Shown: positions 1 through 9,469, counted from the stretch's first letter. The stretch is DNA of 64,000 nt from an uncultured Alphaproteobacteria bacterium (GCA_910584385.1 CAJUAK010000007.1:22534-86533), one strand, 5' to 3'. The notes: generated by a model not told the origin, from the sequence alone. Program-made: numbers and translations.

Positions 1-1096
1 TCGCCCAAGCGACATAAACCTGCGTCAGAATAAGGTTTGTCATCCTTTCCCGGCGCAGCGTTTCCAATTCATGCTCAGAAGGATTGCCGGCGTTTTCAAA
101 AACCTGCATGCCGACATCCCTGGCTTTTTGCGCCCAGAGGCGGTTATATCTGTCGCGATTGCTTTGGTATGCTTTTTCCCCGGGGTTGTCCAGCACTTTA
201 AAATTCGCCTTAATTTCTTCCACCGAGGTTGTTATGTCGCGCATCCGCAATTCGGGACGGTTTGTCAACGCGAGCCATTCCATTTCCGACAGGCTGCTCT
301 TAATTTCAGGCAGGACAAAATTTCCATATTCCGCGCCGACTAATTTATATTGCGTGGACGGGTGGAATCCCATTAAAGAAGCCAAGCGCACTTCCGCATT
401 TTCCAAATCGCGCTTGGAATCCGAAAGTTTCTTAACCATCTCCATGTATTTGCGCTTCTTGACCAAATCGCCCATTTCCGAGCTGCGCCCTTCCGCAGCC
501 AGTTCATTGCTTTTGGCGTTCATTTCATCGACTTCCAGCGTCAGGTATTCAATCATATCGTCAACCACAGGGAGTATTTTTTGAGCCGTCAGGGTTTTCC
601 AATATAAATATCTGGTTTCCTGCATTAAGTTATGAATTACTTTGCGGCTTTGCTCATAAGCCAAATTGGCACTGTAAACGCTGTCCTGGCTCTGGTAATA
701 AACCGTTCCGACATCAAGAAGATTCCATGCCAGTTTCAATTCAGAATCCACATCCTTGCCGTTTGTCGCGTTTACGTAGCCCGCCGCCGAAAAAATTTCC
801 GGCAAACGGTTTTGTGATGCGCCGCCAACTTCCAAAAGGCTTTGTTCATAACTGACCGCCCGGCGGGTATAGTTATATTTTAATGCCAGGGCAAAAGCCA
901 TGTACATATCTATCGGCTTTTCAATTTTGCGCGGCGTGGAAGCATACATGTTTTGCATATCCGCATCAACGCGCATTGCCCTTTCCCAATCCGTATATGC
1001 CGCCGGCGCAGGAACCCTGCGGGACGTATAGTTTTCCGATTGGCAGGAAGCTAAAAGCACGCTGCCCAGCAGGAGCGTCAAAATCTGTTTGCACAT
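1..1096 (-). CDS. TolC-family outer-membrane efflux lipoprotein, 3' end cut off by the window
   Basis: The minus-strand frame is open from the ATG at 1096 to the window edge, giving 365 residues. The N-terminus is a lipoprotein signal with lipobox LLASC (Cys18), so the mature protein should be lipid-anchored. The rest is long and helical (for example the VVDDMIEYLTLEVDEMN stretch), with the conserved N-terminal motif of a run of aromatic and basic residues before a coiled coil, as in TolC/NodT-type export channels of the outer membrane. Channels of this kind work with an inner-membrane pump and an adaptor, but no partner is visible on this side of the window. It is divergent from the VirB8-like gene. 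Family assignment is moderate because the C-terminal repeat is missing. Confidence 0.65.
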   Translation of the reverse strand, partial: MCKQILTLLLGSVLLASCQSENYTSRRVPAPAAYTDWERAMRVDADMQNMYASTPRKIEKPIDMYMAFALALKYNYTRRAVSYEQSLLEVGGASQNRLPEIFSAAGYVNATNGKDVDSELKLAWNLLDVGTVYYQSQDSVYSANLAYEQSRKVIHNLMQETRYLYWKTLTAQKILPVVDDMIEYLTLEVDEMNAKSNELAAEGRSSEMGDLVKKRKYMEMVKKLSDSKRDLENAEVRLASLMGFHPSTQYKLVGAEYGNFVLPEIKSSLSEMEWLALTNRPELRMRDITTSVEEIKANFKVLDNPGEKAYQSNRDRYNRLWAQKARDVGMQVFENAGNPSEHELETLRRERMTNLILTQVYVAWA

Positions 1097-1231
1097 GGCT
1101 AAAACCCTTAAGTTAAACTTTTCCTTTAGGTTAAATTATATCAATATTTTTGATAAGCATAGTATTTATTTGCTTTTATCCAACTTTCATGTATAAAATA
1201 TCTTATAAACTGATTTTGGCAGGATGGAAAA

Positions 1232-2008
1232 ATGATAGAAATTTTTCATACTATTTTTAAATATAAGGAAAAAGAAAGCCCCGATGTTTTAGGAAAATAT
1301 CCCGAGCGCGTGCATGTCAACGCCATGCCCGAGCGCCGCTATTTGTGGGCTTCCCGCTTGTTGGTTATTTTATCCTGCCTCAGCATCAGCCTTTCGATGA
1401 TGCTGGCTTCGGCGATTTATGTCATGCTTCCCCAGCGAACGGCTCGTCCGAGACTGCTTCATGAAAACAAAGATTTCAGCATTCTTGAGCTGACGCAGCG
1501 CGATGAAAAGAGCATTGCCGTGGAAGATTTAATCGCGGAACAATTCATTCAGCAGTATATCCTTCTCCGCCACGTTATCAGCAATGACTACGATGAAATC
1601 GTCAACCGGTGGAAACGCGGTTCCGCACTTTACTGGCTCTCTTCCCGCAATGTTTTTATGAATTTTGAAAACAGCGATGTCAAATACAACCTCATGCAAT
1701 TCCGGCAAAGTTCCATGACCCGGATGGTTTCCGTACAATGGGTACGCCCGCTGACAAAGGGGTTGTGGCAGGCGCAATTTACCACGCTGGACTATTATCC
1801 CGGCAACGAAGAGCCGCAGTTGAATATCTGGCGCGCCTATCTGCGTGTCGTCTTCACGGAAATCCCGTTCAGAAGCCGGGATGACCGGACAAAAAACCCC
1901 TTTGGATTTATGGTCCTTAACTATTCTCTCGCTTATGTCGGCGCGCCGTCCAATGTTCAGGAATATTTAAAAGAAATGGAAAATCTGGGCGGTACGGTTT
2001 CATTCTAA
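1232..2008 (+). CDS. VirB8-like inner-membrane protein, orphan
   Basis: 258 residues: a cytoplasmic N-terminus of about 45 residues, one membrane segment at roughly 42-68, then a periplasmic domain. The NPFGFMVLNYSLAYVG stretch near the C-terminus corresponds to the NP-x-G motif of VirB8-family proteins, which are assembly factors of the type IV secretion inner-membrane complex. The first 80 residues after the membrane helix also fit the NTF2-like VirB8 fold (inference from pattern, not from a search). An AGGA-type ribosome site precedes the ATG. No other type IV secretion gene is visible, so this may be an orphan or its partners may lie elsewhere. A strong terminator follows immediately. Confidence 0.6.
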   Translation: MIEIFHTIFKYKEKESPDVLGKYPERVHVNAMPERRYLWASRLLVILSCLSISLSMMLASAIYVMLPQRTARPRLLHENKDFSILELTQRDEKSIAVEDLIAEQFIQQYILLRHVISNDYDEIVNRWKRGSALYWLSSRNVFMNFENSDVKYNLMQFRQSSMTRMVSVQWVRPLTKGLWQAQFTTLDYYPGNEEPQLNIWRAYLRVVFTEIPFRSRDDRTKNPFGFMVLNYSLAYVGAPSNVQEYLKEMENLGGTVSF

Positions 2009-2009
2009 A

Positions 2010-2037
2010 AAAAAGCCCGGGTTCCGGGCTTTTTTTA
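2010..2037. terminator. bidirectional terminator between virB8-like gene and pepF
   Basis: A GC-rich stem (AGCCCGG / CCGGGCT, 3-nt loop) is flanked by A-runs and T-runs on both sides. It can serve the plus-strand virB8-like gene and the minus-strand pepF, which converge here. Confidence 0.85.
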
Positions 2038-2049
2038 TTTTTTCTTTTG

Positions 2050-3834
2050 CTATTTGAACAGCTTTTTATCTAATTTTTCAAGCTCGTCAATATAGCCTGA
2101 AATCAGGTTCAGCCCCATATTCCAGAAATCGGGCTTTTTCGCATCCAAACCGAAAGGCTTTAACAGCTCGTCATATTTTTTTATCCCCGTTTCCGACAGC
2201 ATTTTCAAATATTTATCTTCAAAACCGGGAACTTTTCCTTCCTGATAAACCTGATAAAGCGAATTAACCAGGCAATCGGCAAAGGAATAAGCATAAACAT
2301 AAAACGGCTGGAAGAAGAAATGCCCCACCTGCATCCATATATTAGCGCTGTTATCGTCCACATTGACCCAGGGGCCTAAACTGCTCCGCATTTCTTCAAG
2401 CCAGATTTCATTTATCCTTTCCGGCTGCAATTCGCCTTTTTTGCGTTCCTCATGCGCGCGGCTTTCAAAAAAGTGAAAGGCAATCTGGCGGATGGCCGTG
2501 TTTATCATGTCATTGACTTTTGAAGCAATCAGACAAAGCTTTGCCTTGTCATCTTTCACTTCCTTTACCAGCGACTGGAATGTTATCATTTCGCCAAAAA
2601 CAGAGGCAACTTCCGCCAAAGTCAACGGCGTTGCATCGTTCAATTCTCCCTGGGTCTGGCTTAAAAGGAAATGGCAGCCGTGCCCAAGCTCATGCGCCAA
2701 AGTCAACACATCGTTTTGCTTACCGACAAAGTTCAGCAGCAAATAAGGATGATATTTATTCGGCAGCGGACAGGCAAAGGCGCCGCTGCGTTTTCCATCG
2801 CGGGGCGGAACATCTATCCAGTTATTTTGAAAGAATCCATCCGCCAGCTTGCGCAGTTTGGGCGAAAATTTATTATATGCCTTCAAAACAATATCGACGC
2901 TGTCTTTCCAGCCATATTGGACATCTTCACAAAAAGGAAGCGGCGCGTTTCTATCCCAGTATTCGATTTTTTTGACACCGAGCCATTTGGCCTTTAGCTT
3001 ATAAAAACGATGGGCAATTTCCTGATATCTTGAACGCACGGTCTCCGCCAGTGCATTCACAGCCTTGTCCTCCACGCGATTTGCCAGGTTTTGCGAAGCA
3101 ATCGGCGTTTTATAGCCGCGCTTGTCATTGGAAATGGCCAGATCTTTAATAATCATATTATAAATGAACGAGAACAGTTCTTTATTTTCCGCGCTGACCC
3201 GGTTTATTTCTTTTCCGGCTTTTTCGCGAATCTTCGCATCCTTATCCTGAAGCAATTTTGATATTTCCGCATCATTATAAGTTTTGCCGTCAATCGTGTA
3301 TTTTAACCTCGCGCTTGTTTCTTCGTAAAGGCGTACCCAGGCGCTTCCGGAGGTGATGCTTTTTTCATGGAAAACTTCTTCTACCGGTTCGGTTAATTCA
3401 TATTTTTTGTAAAGGCGGATGTTTTTTAAGAAAGGAGCAAATTTTGCAACATTTTTATTTTTGAGCAATGATTTAAATTTCTCTTCCGGCAGGCGGTTTA
3501 CTTCCAGAGTGAAAAAGATGGCCGGCTTGCCATATTCGTTTAGCTTCTCGCTGACATTTTGATAAAAGGCCATTGCTTCCTTATTGTTCATCTGGGTAAC
3601 CATGTTCAGATAGGCGTATTCGCCAAGAGCGTGTCCGATAATGTCGCTTTCCTCACAATTTTTCAGCGCCTGATAAAAATCTTCCGCAGAGATATCTGCC
3701 AGTTTTCCTTTATATTTTTTGGACAAATCCAAATTGAGCTTTTTGAACTTATTCAAATCTTTGGTTATTTTCGGATCGTGAATGCCCTGATACAAATCAG
3801 TTAAATCCCAAGCGGGAAAATTATTGTCCTTCAT
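2050..3834 (-). CDS. pepF: oligoendopeptidase F (M3 family metallopeptidase)
   Basis: 594 residues, the usual length for PepF. The zinc motif HELGH is at 381-385, and a downstream glutamate-rich segment (LAEVASVFGEM, about 407-417) supplies the third ligand. The N-terminal helical domain precedes the catalytic half, as in M3B oligoendopeptidases. The enzyme is cytoplasmic, cleaves short peptides and takes part in peptide turnover. It is the last gene of a three-gene minus-strand operon; its start overlaps the end of the upstream small membrane-protein gene by 14 nt, which suggests translational coupling. Confidence 0.92.
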   Translation of the reverse strand: MKDNNFPAWDLTDLYQGIHDPKITKDLNKFKKLNLDLSKKYKGKLADISAEDFYQALKNCEESDIIGHALGEYAYLNMVTQMNNKEAMAFYQNVSEKLNEYGKPAIFFTLEVNRLPEEKFKSLLKNKNVAKFAPFLKNIRLYKKYELTEPVEEVFHEKSITSGSAWVRLYEETSARLKYTIDGKTYNDAEISKLLQDKDAKIREKAGKEINRVSAENKELFSFIYNMIIKDLAISNDKRGYKTPIASQNLANRVEDKAVNALAETVRSRYQEIAHRFYKLKAKWLGVKKIEYWDRNAPLPFCEDVQYGWKDSVDIVLKAYNKFSPKLRKLADGFFQNNWIDVPPRDGKRSGAFACPLPNKYHPYLLLNFVGKQNDVLTLAHELGHGCHFLLSQTQGELNDATPLTLAEVASVFGEMITFQSLVKEVKDDKAKLCLIASKVNDMINTAIRQIAFHFFESRAHEERKKGELQPERINEIWLEEMRSSLGPWVNVDDNSANIWMQVGHFFFQPFYVYAYSFADCLVNSLYQVYQEGKVPGFEDKYLKMLSETGIKKYDELLKPFGLDAKKPDFWNMGLNLISGYIDELEKLDKKLFK

Positions 3835-4249
3835 TTATTCCATCCTTGTCCAACATATTAATATCATTCAGCTTTTTCATTTGGGCGCCGATATCCGGAT
3901 GCGTCTTGCGATATTCTTCAGCGCCGGCTTCCTCTTCTGAAAGCTGCGGCTCAAAGTAATAATTGCTCCAGGGACGCGGCTGCTTCCCTAAAAGCCATGA
4001 TTTCAGCCCGGCACCGATAACATCGATATCGCAAAAGTTATTTTTTACCACCGCCGAAAGCATGCATAAGGCTTTACCGTTGCTTTCGCAGGCAAACATT
4101 TCTTCTGCCATTGCCTCGGTACAGGGGATAAAGCCCCTTTTCAGCTCATCTTGCCGGGGTGCAAAAAGCACGATTAAGAAAACCAAAATAAAAAATGCGG
4201 TAATTAAAGAAACAACTAGGCCAAACCAATGGGCTTTTAGAAAAGACAT
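3821..4249 (-). CDS. small single-pass membrane protein, unknown function
   Basis: 142 residues. A hydrophobic segment at about 8-32 (LVVSLITAFFILVFLIVLF) anchors a polar C-terminal domain containing four or five cysteines (CTEAM, FACES, ALCML, NFCDI), which could form disulfides if the domain is periplasmic. I do not recognise the family. The gene sits 11 nt downstream of the nucleotidyltransferase gene and overlaps pepF, so it is a real operon member. Confidence 0.7.
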   Translation of the reverse strand: MSFLKAHWFGLVVSLITAFFILVFLIVLFAPRQDELKRGFIPCTEAMAEEMFACESNGKALCMLSAVVKNNFCDIDVIGAGLKSWLLGKQPRPWSNYYFEPQLSEEEAGAEEYRKTHPDIGAQMKKLNDINMLDKDGINEGQ

Positions 4250-4260
4250 TATTCCTCCCG

Positions 4261-4998
4261 TTATGCGGCGTTGCGTTTTTGCAGCAGCTGCTCCAGCAAG
4301 GCAAGCTCCTCACGGGTATTTGCAGCGGAGGCTTCTTCTACCGGGCATTCAACAGCACTGCATTTCAAACCTTTTGCCAAAGCAATCGCAATGGCATCTG
4401 TTAAATAATACTCTCCGGCGGCATTTTCATTACTGATTGCATTTAAAATTTCAAACATTACCGCCCCGTCGAAACACATCATGCCTGAATTGCAGAAGTT
4501 GACGGCCTTTTCTTCATCTGTTGCATCTTTAAACTCAACAATGCGTTCCAGTTCTCCGCGGCTGTTAAGAATAAGGCGGCCATAACGCGCGGCATCTTCC
4601 GGACGGAAGCCGACACAGACAACCGAATAGCCTTCGCGGCGGCGGCCGATTACCCTTTTAATCGTATTTTCCGTATAAAGCGGCTGGTCTCCGAAAATGA
4701 CCAAGATATCCCCTTTAAAACCCGAAAGGAGGCTTTCCGCCGCCAAAACGGCATTGCCTGTGCCGAGCTGCTTTTCCTGCACGCAAGTCGGATAAGGAGA
4801 AACTTCCTTTTTTACCAAATCGCCGTCTGGCGCAATAACCGTAACAATTTTCTCAACACCAGCCGTTTCCAGCATATCGATGATATGGCGGATCATCGGC
4901 TTGCCACATACAGGCATCATCACCTTGGGCAAGTCAGATTTCATCCTTGTCCCCTTGCCGGCTCCTAAAATAATCGCTGCGATTTTGTTTTCTGTCAT
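4261..4998 (-). CDS. GlmU-like nucleotidyltransferase, pyrophosphorylase domain only
   Basis: 245 residues. The N-terminal signature LGAGKGTRM with the following lysine (LPKVM) is the nucleotide-binding loop of sugar-1-phosphate nucleotidyltransferases. EKQLGTGNAV and the GDQPL metal/substrate motif match the uridyltransferase half of GlmU, and the C-terminal YYLTDAI and NTREELA segments also fit GlmU. GlmU is normally about 450 residues with a C-terminal left-handed beta-helix acetyltransferase domain; that domain is absent here, and the frame ends in a normal stop with a downstream gene 11 nt away. It probably makes a UDP-sugar, but the exact sugar cannot be read from sequence. It is first in its operon, with pepF last. 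Confidence 0.85.
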   Translation of the reverse strand: MTENKIAAIILGAGKGTRMKSDLPKVMMPVCGKPMIRHIIDMLETAGVEKIVTVIAPDGDLVKKEVSPYPTCVQEKQLGTGNAVLAAESLLSGFKGDILVIFGDQPLYTENTIKRVIGRRREGYSVVCVGFRPEDAARYGRLILNSRGELERIVEFKDATDEEKAVNFCNSGMMCFDGAVMFEILNAISNENAAGEYYLTDAIAIALAKGLKCSAVECPVEEASAANTREELALLEQLLQKRNAA

Positions 4999-5079
4999 TA
5001 TTTTCTCCTTTATAATCTTTTAATAAGTTTAGCTTATAATAACAAATATGTTTAATTTGTTAAGAGTGGGCATGCGTTT

Positions 5080-7131
5080 ATGAAAAAACTTTTTCTTGCA
5101 ATTTATTTCAGCCTTTGCACATTTCCGGTTTTTGCGGGTTTAAGGCAGGTCAGCGATTATGCTTCCGTTGCGGCAATTCCCCAACAGCCCCAACAGGAAA
5201 AAAACCCGGTTTATGACATTACGCCCAATGATTTAAGCGACTTTTTGGAACAGCGCCTCAAACGCGCCGTCATTATGGACGCCGACAAGCTTACCCAAGA
5301 CAATATCTCCTTTGAAGCTAGCGATAGCGCTAAGCAGCAAATGAAGGCGCAAAACAAGACTATCTTTGAAAAAATATATGACAATGTCATGCAGCGCGCA
5401 AACAATAACAACACTCCCGCCGGGCAAACGCCGCAATGGGAAATGCAGCAACAGCAGCAAATCGGGCAGATGCAATCTTCCGTAAAGCAAATCAACATCG
5501 CGCTGCCGCCGTATAACCAGATGGCCACCGTTGCCGCCGTTGAACACATCCCCTATCTGTATGACCGGATAGAACTTCTTCCCGACGGCACGGCTTTTAT
5601 CAATGAAAAGCTGGTTATTCTTTCAGAAAACAAAAAAGAAGACAAAGGGCTGATAAAAAAACTGCCCCGTTATGTTTACGGCAGAAACGGGCGCCAAAGC
5701 GAAATCAGATATACTTTGGCAGAAGTGAAAATAAACGGGCAGCCTGTCGCTTACAAAATTTCTGAAAAAGAAAAGCAAATTTGGCTGGAACCAGATAACA
5801 GCCTTAACCTGGAAGCAGGAATTTACCAATATGAATTCAGCTTTACGGCAGGAGGGCTTCTAACGCCGTTTGACAAATATCTTGAATTTTACTGGAATGT
5901 CAGCGGCGGCGGTTGGGATTATGTTGTCGCAAAAATGGGCGCAACAATATCTCTGCCGGCTAAGAGCAATATTTCTCTGGCTTTTGCCTTAAGCGGTTAT
6001 GGAAGATATCTGCAAAACAGCACAATACTTCCCAGAATTGAAAAGCCTAATGTTTTCAGCTTCAGCGTAACAGAACCGCTTTTCATCCGGGAAAATATGC
6101 ATATTTCCGTCATTCTTGAAGATAACGGCGCAGTTACAATCCCCTTTGGGCAGAAAATGAGCGGCTTTATTGACAATAATACCGGAACGCTCCTTTCCGC
6201 TTTGGCCTTTGCCTTTATATTTTTCTCTTATCTGCTTTCTTGGCGCGGAATTAAAAAAAGCAAAACAAAAACAATCGCCACCTTAAAGAAAACGCCTGAA
6301 ATGCTCCGCTTTACCCAACATGGGTTTGACGCTAAAAACCTGGCAATCTATTTTTTGAATTGGTTTCGCAAAAATATTATCGACATTCAAAATGCCGGAG
6401 AAACAGTTCTGCTCATAAAAAAAACAGACCAGTTAAAAAGTCTGTCAAAATCTGAAAAGAAGGCATTGCTTGCCCTTTTCGGAAATCATGACGCCGTTTT
6501 TAAGGCCAACAGCATGAACCTTTTGCAAATCAAACGGGCTGCAAAATATTTGCGCCGCGGGCTGCAAAAGGCTTTGGGCGCCTATATGTTAAAAATAAAC
6601 AGCTCCTATCTGTTTTTCTCCTGCTCTATGCTGTTTTTGACAGAAGCGGCCATTGTCTATCTTAAAACGCCGGGCTGGGGCAATTTTATTTTGCTTGCCC
6701 TGTTAACGGTTATGGAAATTTTTGCCGCCGTTTTGTTTTGGTTTTCTCCCCGAAAGAAGATTGCAAATATCATTTTAAAAATTTTGAGCGCCGCGGCAGG
6801 GCTCCTGCTCTGGATTATGAGCTGCGCGATTTTGCAAATGCCGGCGGCAGCGCTTATCCTGGCCTCGGCCTGGTGCATCGGCTTTTACACGGTCAAGTTT
6901 TTCCGCAGCGGCAGTTTGTTTGGCAATAGCGCAAGAGAAACTGAAAAACAAAAGGAATATCTGTTAAAACATAAGGAAAATATCCTGATGGGCAAAGAAT
7001 TTGCCAATCAGCAGCCGATGATTTTTGCTTTAGACCTGGAAGGCGAATTTAAAACGCCGGAGGCTCTTGCCGAATTTAACAAATTTGAAGCGATGAACCA
7101 GCTCATCAAGACCTTGGGACGCAAAAACTAG
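5080..7131 (+). CDS. DUF2207-like multi-pass membrane protein
   Basis: 683 residues. There is a signal peptide (cleavage near Ala-Gly at 19-20), a Gln/Asn-rich linker at about 110-145, and a beta-rich extracytoplasmic domain at roughly 155-355 that begins with DRIELLPDGTAFINEKLV, like the ectodomain of DUF2207 proteins. A membrane helix follows at about 370-388, then a cytoplasmic helical stretch and a cluster of membrane segments at about 505-610. The architecture fits DUF2207 predicted membrane proteins, whose function is unknown. The gene is monocistronic, and its stop overlaps the end of the convergent smpB by 4 nt. Confidence 0.6.
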   Translation: MKKLFLAIYFSLCTFPVFAGLRQVSDYASVAAIPQQPQQEKNPVYDITPNDLSDFLEQRLKRAVIMDADKLTQDNISFEASDSAKQQMKAQNKTIFEKIYDNVMQRANNNNTPAGQTPQWEMQQQQQIGQMQSSVKQINIALPPYNQMATVAAVEHIPYLYDRIELLPDGTAFINEKLVILSENKKEDKGLIKKLPRYVYGRNGRQSEIRYTLAEVKINGQPVAYKISEKEKQIWLEPDNSLNLEAGIYQYEFSFTAGGLLTPFDKYLEFYWNVSGGGWDYVVAKMGATISLPAKSNISLAFALSGYGRYLQNSTILPRIEKPNVFSFSVTEPLFIRENMHISVILEDNGAVTIPFGQKMSGFIDNNTGTLLSALAFAFIFFSYLLSWRGIKKSKTKTIATLKKTPEMLRFTQHGFDAKNLAIYFLNWFRKNIIDIQNAGETVLLIKKTDQLKSLSKSEKKALLALFGNHDAVFKANSMNLLQIKRAAKYLRRGLQKALGAYMLKINSSYLFFSCSMLFLTEAAIVYLKTPGWGNFILLALLTVMEIFAAVLFWFSPRKKIANIILKILSAAAGLLLWIMSCAILQMPAAALILASAWCIGFYTVKFFRSGSLFGNSARETEKQKEYLLKHKENILMGKEFANQQPMIFALDLEGEFKTPEALAEFNKFEAMNQLIKTLGRKN

Positions 7132-7616
7132 TGGTTGGCATTTGCCAGAATGCGGCGTTTATCCCTGTTCCAATCGCGTTCCTTAACGGTTTCGCGCTTG
7201 TCATAGTTCTTTTTGCCCTGAGCCAAAGCGACTTCCAGCTTTGCCCGCCCGCTTTCATTGAAAAACAAGCGCAGAGCAACCAGCGTATAGCCTTTACGGG
7301 ATAGCGCAGAAATTATATCGTTAATTTCTTTCCTTTTAAGCAGGAGCTTGCGGCGGCGTTTTTCTGAATGGCTTTCATATCCCCGATTGGCATATTCGGC
7401 GATAAACATATTTGAAATAAACAATTCATCTTGCTCAATTTCGCCGTAAGCGTCGTTAATATTCGCATGCCCGAGCCGCAGGGATTTTACTTCCGTTCCG
7501 CTTAATTCTATTCCGGCAACAAATTTTTCCAGAATCTGATAATCAAAACCGGCGCGCCGGTTTTGCGCGACCAGCCCATGGGATATAAAATCGCTTTTTT
7601 TACTGCTTTTTGCCAT
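7128..7616 (-). CDS. smpB: SsrA-binding protein SmpB
   Basis: 162 residues, typical length. Conserved SmpB segments are present: the NRRAGFDYQI start, ELSGTEVKSLR, and the C-terminal KKNYDKRETVKERDWNRD tail that enters the ribosomal decoding site. SmpB binds tmRNA and rescues stalled ribosomes by trans-translation. No tmRNA gene is visible next to it. It lies 3 nt after the bactofilin gene on the same strand, so the two may be cotranscribed. Confidence 0.96.
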   Translation of the reverse strand: MAKSSKKSDFISHGLVAQNRRAGFDYQILEKFVAGIELSGTEVKSLRLGHANINDAYGEIEQDELFISNMFIAEYANRGYESHSEKRRRKLLLKRKEINDIISALSRKGYTLVALRLFFNESGRAKLEVALAQGKKNYDKRETVKERDWNRDKRRILANANH

Positions 7617-7619
7617 AGC

Positions 7620-8069
7620 CTATGCCGTTTTTTTCGATTTACGCCCATCCGAAAGCAACAATTCGGGTTTTGGGCTTTCCGCATTTATCGGTGCGCCGGC
7701 GCGCTGACAGTGCCCATCAACAAAAGCGCCGGGTTCAATAGCGATAATATCATAAGTCGAATCCCCGACCAAACGTGCGGATTTTGCAACAAACAACGTT
7801 TCGACCGCAGCCTTTCCGGTCAGGCTGCCATAAAGGTGCAGGCTTTTGGCGTTTATTGCTCCGGTAACAGAACCCTTGATTCCGATAACCAGTTCTTCAC
7901 AAGAGATATCTCCTTCGACATGCCCGTCGATATGGATAATGCCTTCGCTGATGACATCGCCTTTAACGCGCGCATTTTCGCTGATGATGCTCGGCACCGG
8001 CATGCTTGACTGGCTGCGGCTGACCCGGCGCGCTAATTTTAAATAAAGCAGACGACGTAATTTTTTCAT
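7620..8069 (-). CDS. bactofilin (polymer-forming cytoskeletal protein)
   Basis: 149 residues. The central part has the repeating beta-helix pattern of bactofilins (GDVISEGIIHIDGHVEGDISCEELVIG and onward), flanked by short disordered tails. Bactofilins polymerise without nucleotide at the inner membrane and often position cell-wall enzymes. It lies 15 nt downstream of an M23 peptidase gene. This pairing is recurrent in proteobacteria, where the bactofilin guides the peptidase and so shapes the cell (established for other species; inferred here). Confidence 0.9.
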   Translation of the reverse strand: MKKLRRLLYLKLARRVSRSQSSMPVPSIISENARVKGDVISEGIIHIDGHVEGDISCEELVIGIKGSVTGAINAKSLHLYGSLTGKAAVETLFVAKSARLVGDSTYDIIAIEPGAFVDGHCQRAGAPINAESPKPELLLSDGRKSKKTA

Positions 8070-8084
8070 ATTATCACCTCTAAA

Positions 8085-9311
8085 TTATGATGCCCGGGCT
8101 TTAATAAACGGCATCGGATCAACATCTACCCCGTTAAACAATACTTCATAATGAAGATGCGGCCCTGTCGATCTTCCGGTTGTTCCAACCTCTCCCAAAG
8201 TATCATTAAGTTTGACTTTCTGGCCTTTTTTTACATAAATTTTATTCAAATGTCCATATTTTGTTACAAAACCGTTTCCATGGTCAACCACGACCAGATT
8301 TCCATAGCCGCCGGCATATTCGGCGCGGGTAACCCGGCCATGCGCCTGAACCTTGATTTTGTTTCCTGTACGGCTTGCCAGGTCAACCCCTTTATGCGAG
8401 GCGCGCTTGCCCCGGAACGGATCGCTTCTTGTGCCGTATTGGGAAGTTACCCAATAACTCCATACAGGCTTGCCCAACGGCACATATTCTGAAACTTCCC
8501 GGTAATATTGCAAATCGTCAGCAGCCTTATATATGGCGCTTATCTTTTTTTGCAAGGCTTTGTCTTTCAGCTGCGTTTTGGGCTCCGGCATATAAGGCCC
8601 GCCTTTGCCAGACTTGCGGTTGGCAAGGGGGTTAAAATAAAGCCCTTTTCTTTTGAGCGCTTTGTTTATGCCGCCAAAGGCGTTTTTAATTTTATCGGCT
8701 TCTTTTCCCGCGATTCTCTCAACTTGGTCAAAGACTTCCATTTCAGCGCTTTTCAGCTCGTCAACAACATTTTCCATCTCGTTAATCTGGCGGCGCAGTT
8801 CATCGCGTTCAGATGCGGCAATATCCCTTTGCAGGATGGCTTCGTTCAAATTCAGCTTTTCTTTGATGATGTCATTGCTGACCCAGTCTTTTTCTTCCGC
8901 AATTTGTTTAATTTTATCTTCAACCCGGGAAGCCTGGAGCTTGTAATTTTCAATTTCTTTTTTGTTGGCTGATTTTTTGCTGTCTGCCAAAACCAGCATT
9001 TCATTAATATTCTTATGCATATTCATAAAATCGCCGATTAAGTCTGCATAAGCATCGCGTGTTGCGTCCAATTCCTGGTTTTTATAAGATATAATGCGGC
9101 CGGACTTATTATATAAATGGTAAGAATAAAAGCTCCATACGGCGGCGGCGGCAATAAACAGCAATAAAAAGACTTGCAGCCGGGAGCTTATCTTAAAGAC
9201 CTTTGCCCGCCCTCCGCTGCGGAAAATAATTTCTTTATCCGCAAAAAAACCTTCCGCATCGTTATAATGCGGCTGGTAGGAATATCCGGGCTCTAGTTTT
9301 TTTCTCTTCAT
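8085..9311 (-). CDS. M23-family (LytM) murein endopeptidase with coiled coil
   Basis: 408 residues. A membrane helix at about 46-66 is followed by a long coiled coil (about 75-210) and a C-terminal LytM domain. Zinc and catalytic motifs are intact: H-x(3)-D in SHKGVDLAS and the HLH of GPHLHYEV. The protein should sit in the inner membrane with its peptidase in the periplasm, cutting peptidoglycan cross-links or acting as a regulator. The first 45 residues are cytoplasmic and polar (PHYNDAEGFFADKEI), a plausible contact for the bactofilin encoded next. Confidence 0.9.
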   Translation of the reverse strand: MKRKKLEPGYSYQPHYNDAEGFFADKEIIFRSGGRAKVFKISSRLQVFLLLFIAAAAVWSFYSYHLYNKSGRIISYKNQELDATRDAYADLIGDFMNMHKNINEMLVLADSKKSANKKEIENYKLQASRVEDKIKQIAEEKDWVSNDIIKEKLNLNEAILQRDIAASERDELRRQINEMENVVDELKSAEMEVFDQVERIAGKEADKIKNAFGGINKALKRKGLYFNPLANRKSGKGGPYMPEPKTQLKDKALQKKISAIYKAADDLQYYREVSEYVPLGKPVWSYWVTSQYGTRSDPFRGKRASHKGVDLASRTGNKIKVQAHGRVTRAEYAGGYGNLVVVDHGNGFVTKYGHLNKIYVKKGQKVKLNDTLGEVGTTGRSTGPHLHYEVLFNGVDVDPMPFIKARAS

Positions 9312-9469
9312 AAATAAACCTGTGTTGTTGACCTTTTGCCAATAAAGAGGTTATCTTTTATATGGCTTTATCTGTATAGCAAAAAAAATTATTAAAATAC
9401 AGTTTTTTTTAGCAACTTATCCCAACAGCGAAGCCAACACTTTGTTTTTACTCGATAAGGCAAAATAGA

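Noticed and set aside
71..584. Plus-strand frames at the window start
   Set aside because: They are antisense to the TolC-like lipoprotein, whose frame is open over the full stretch and has a clear lipobox.
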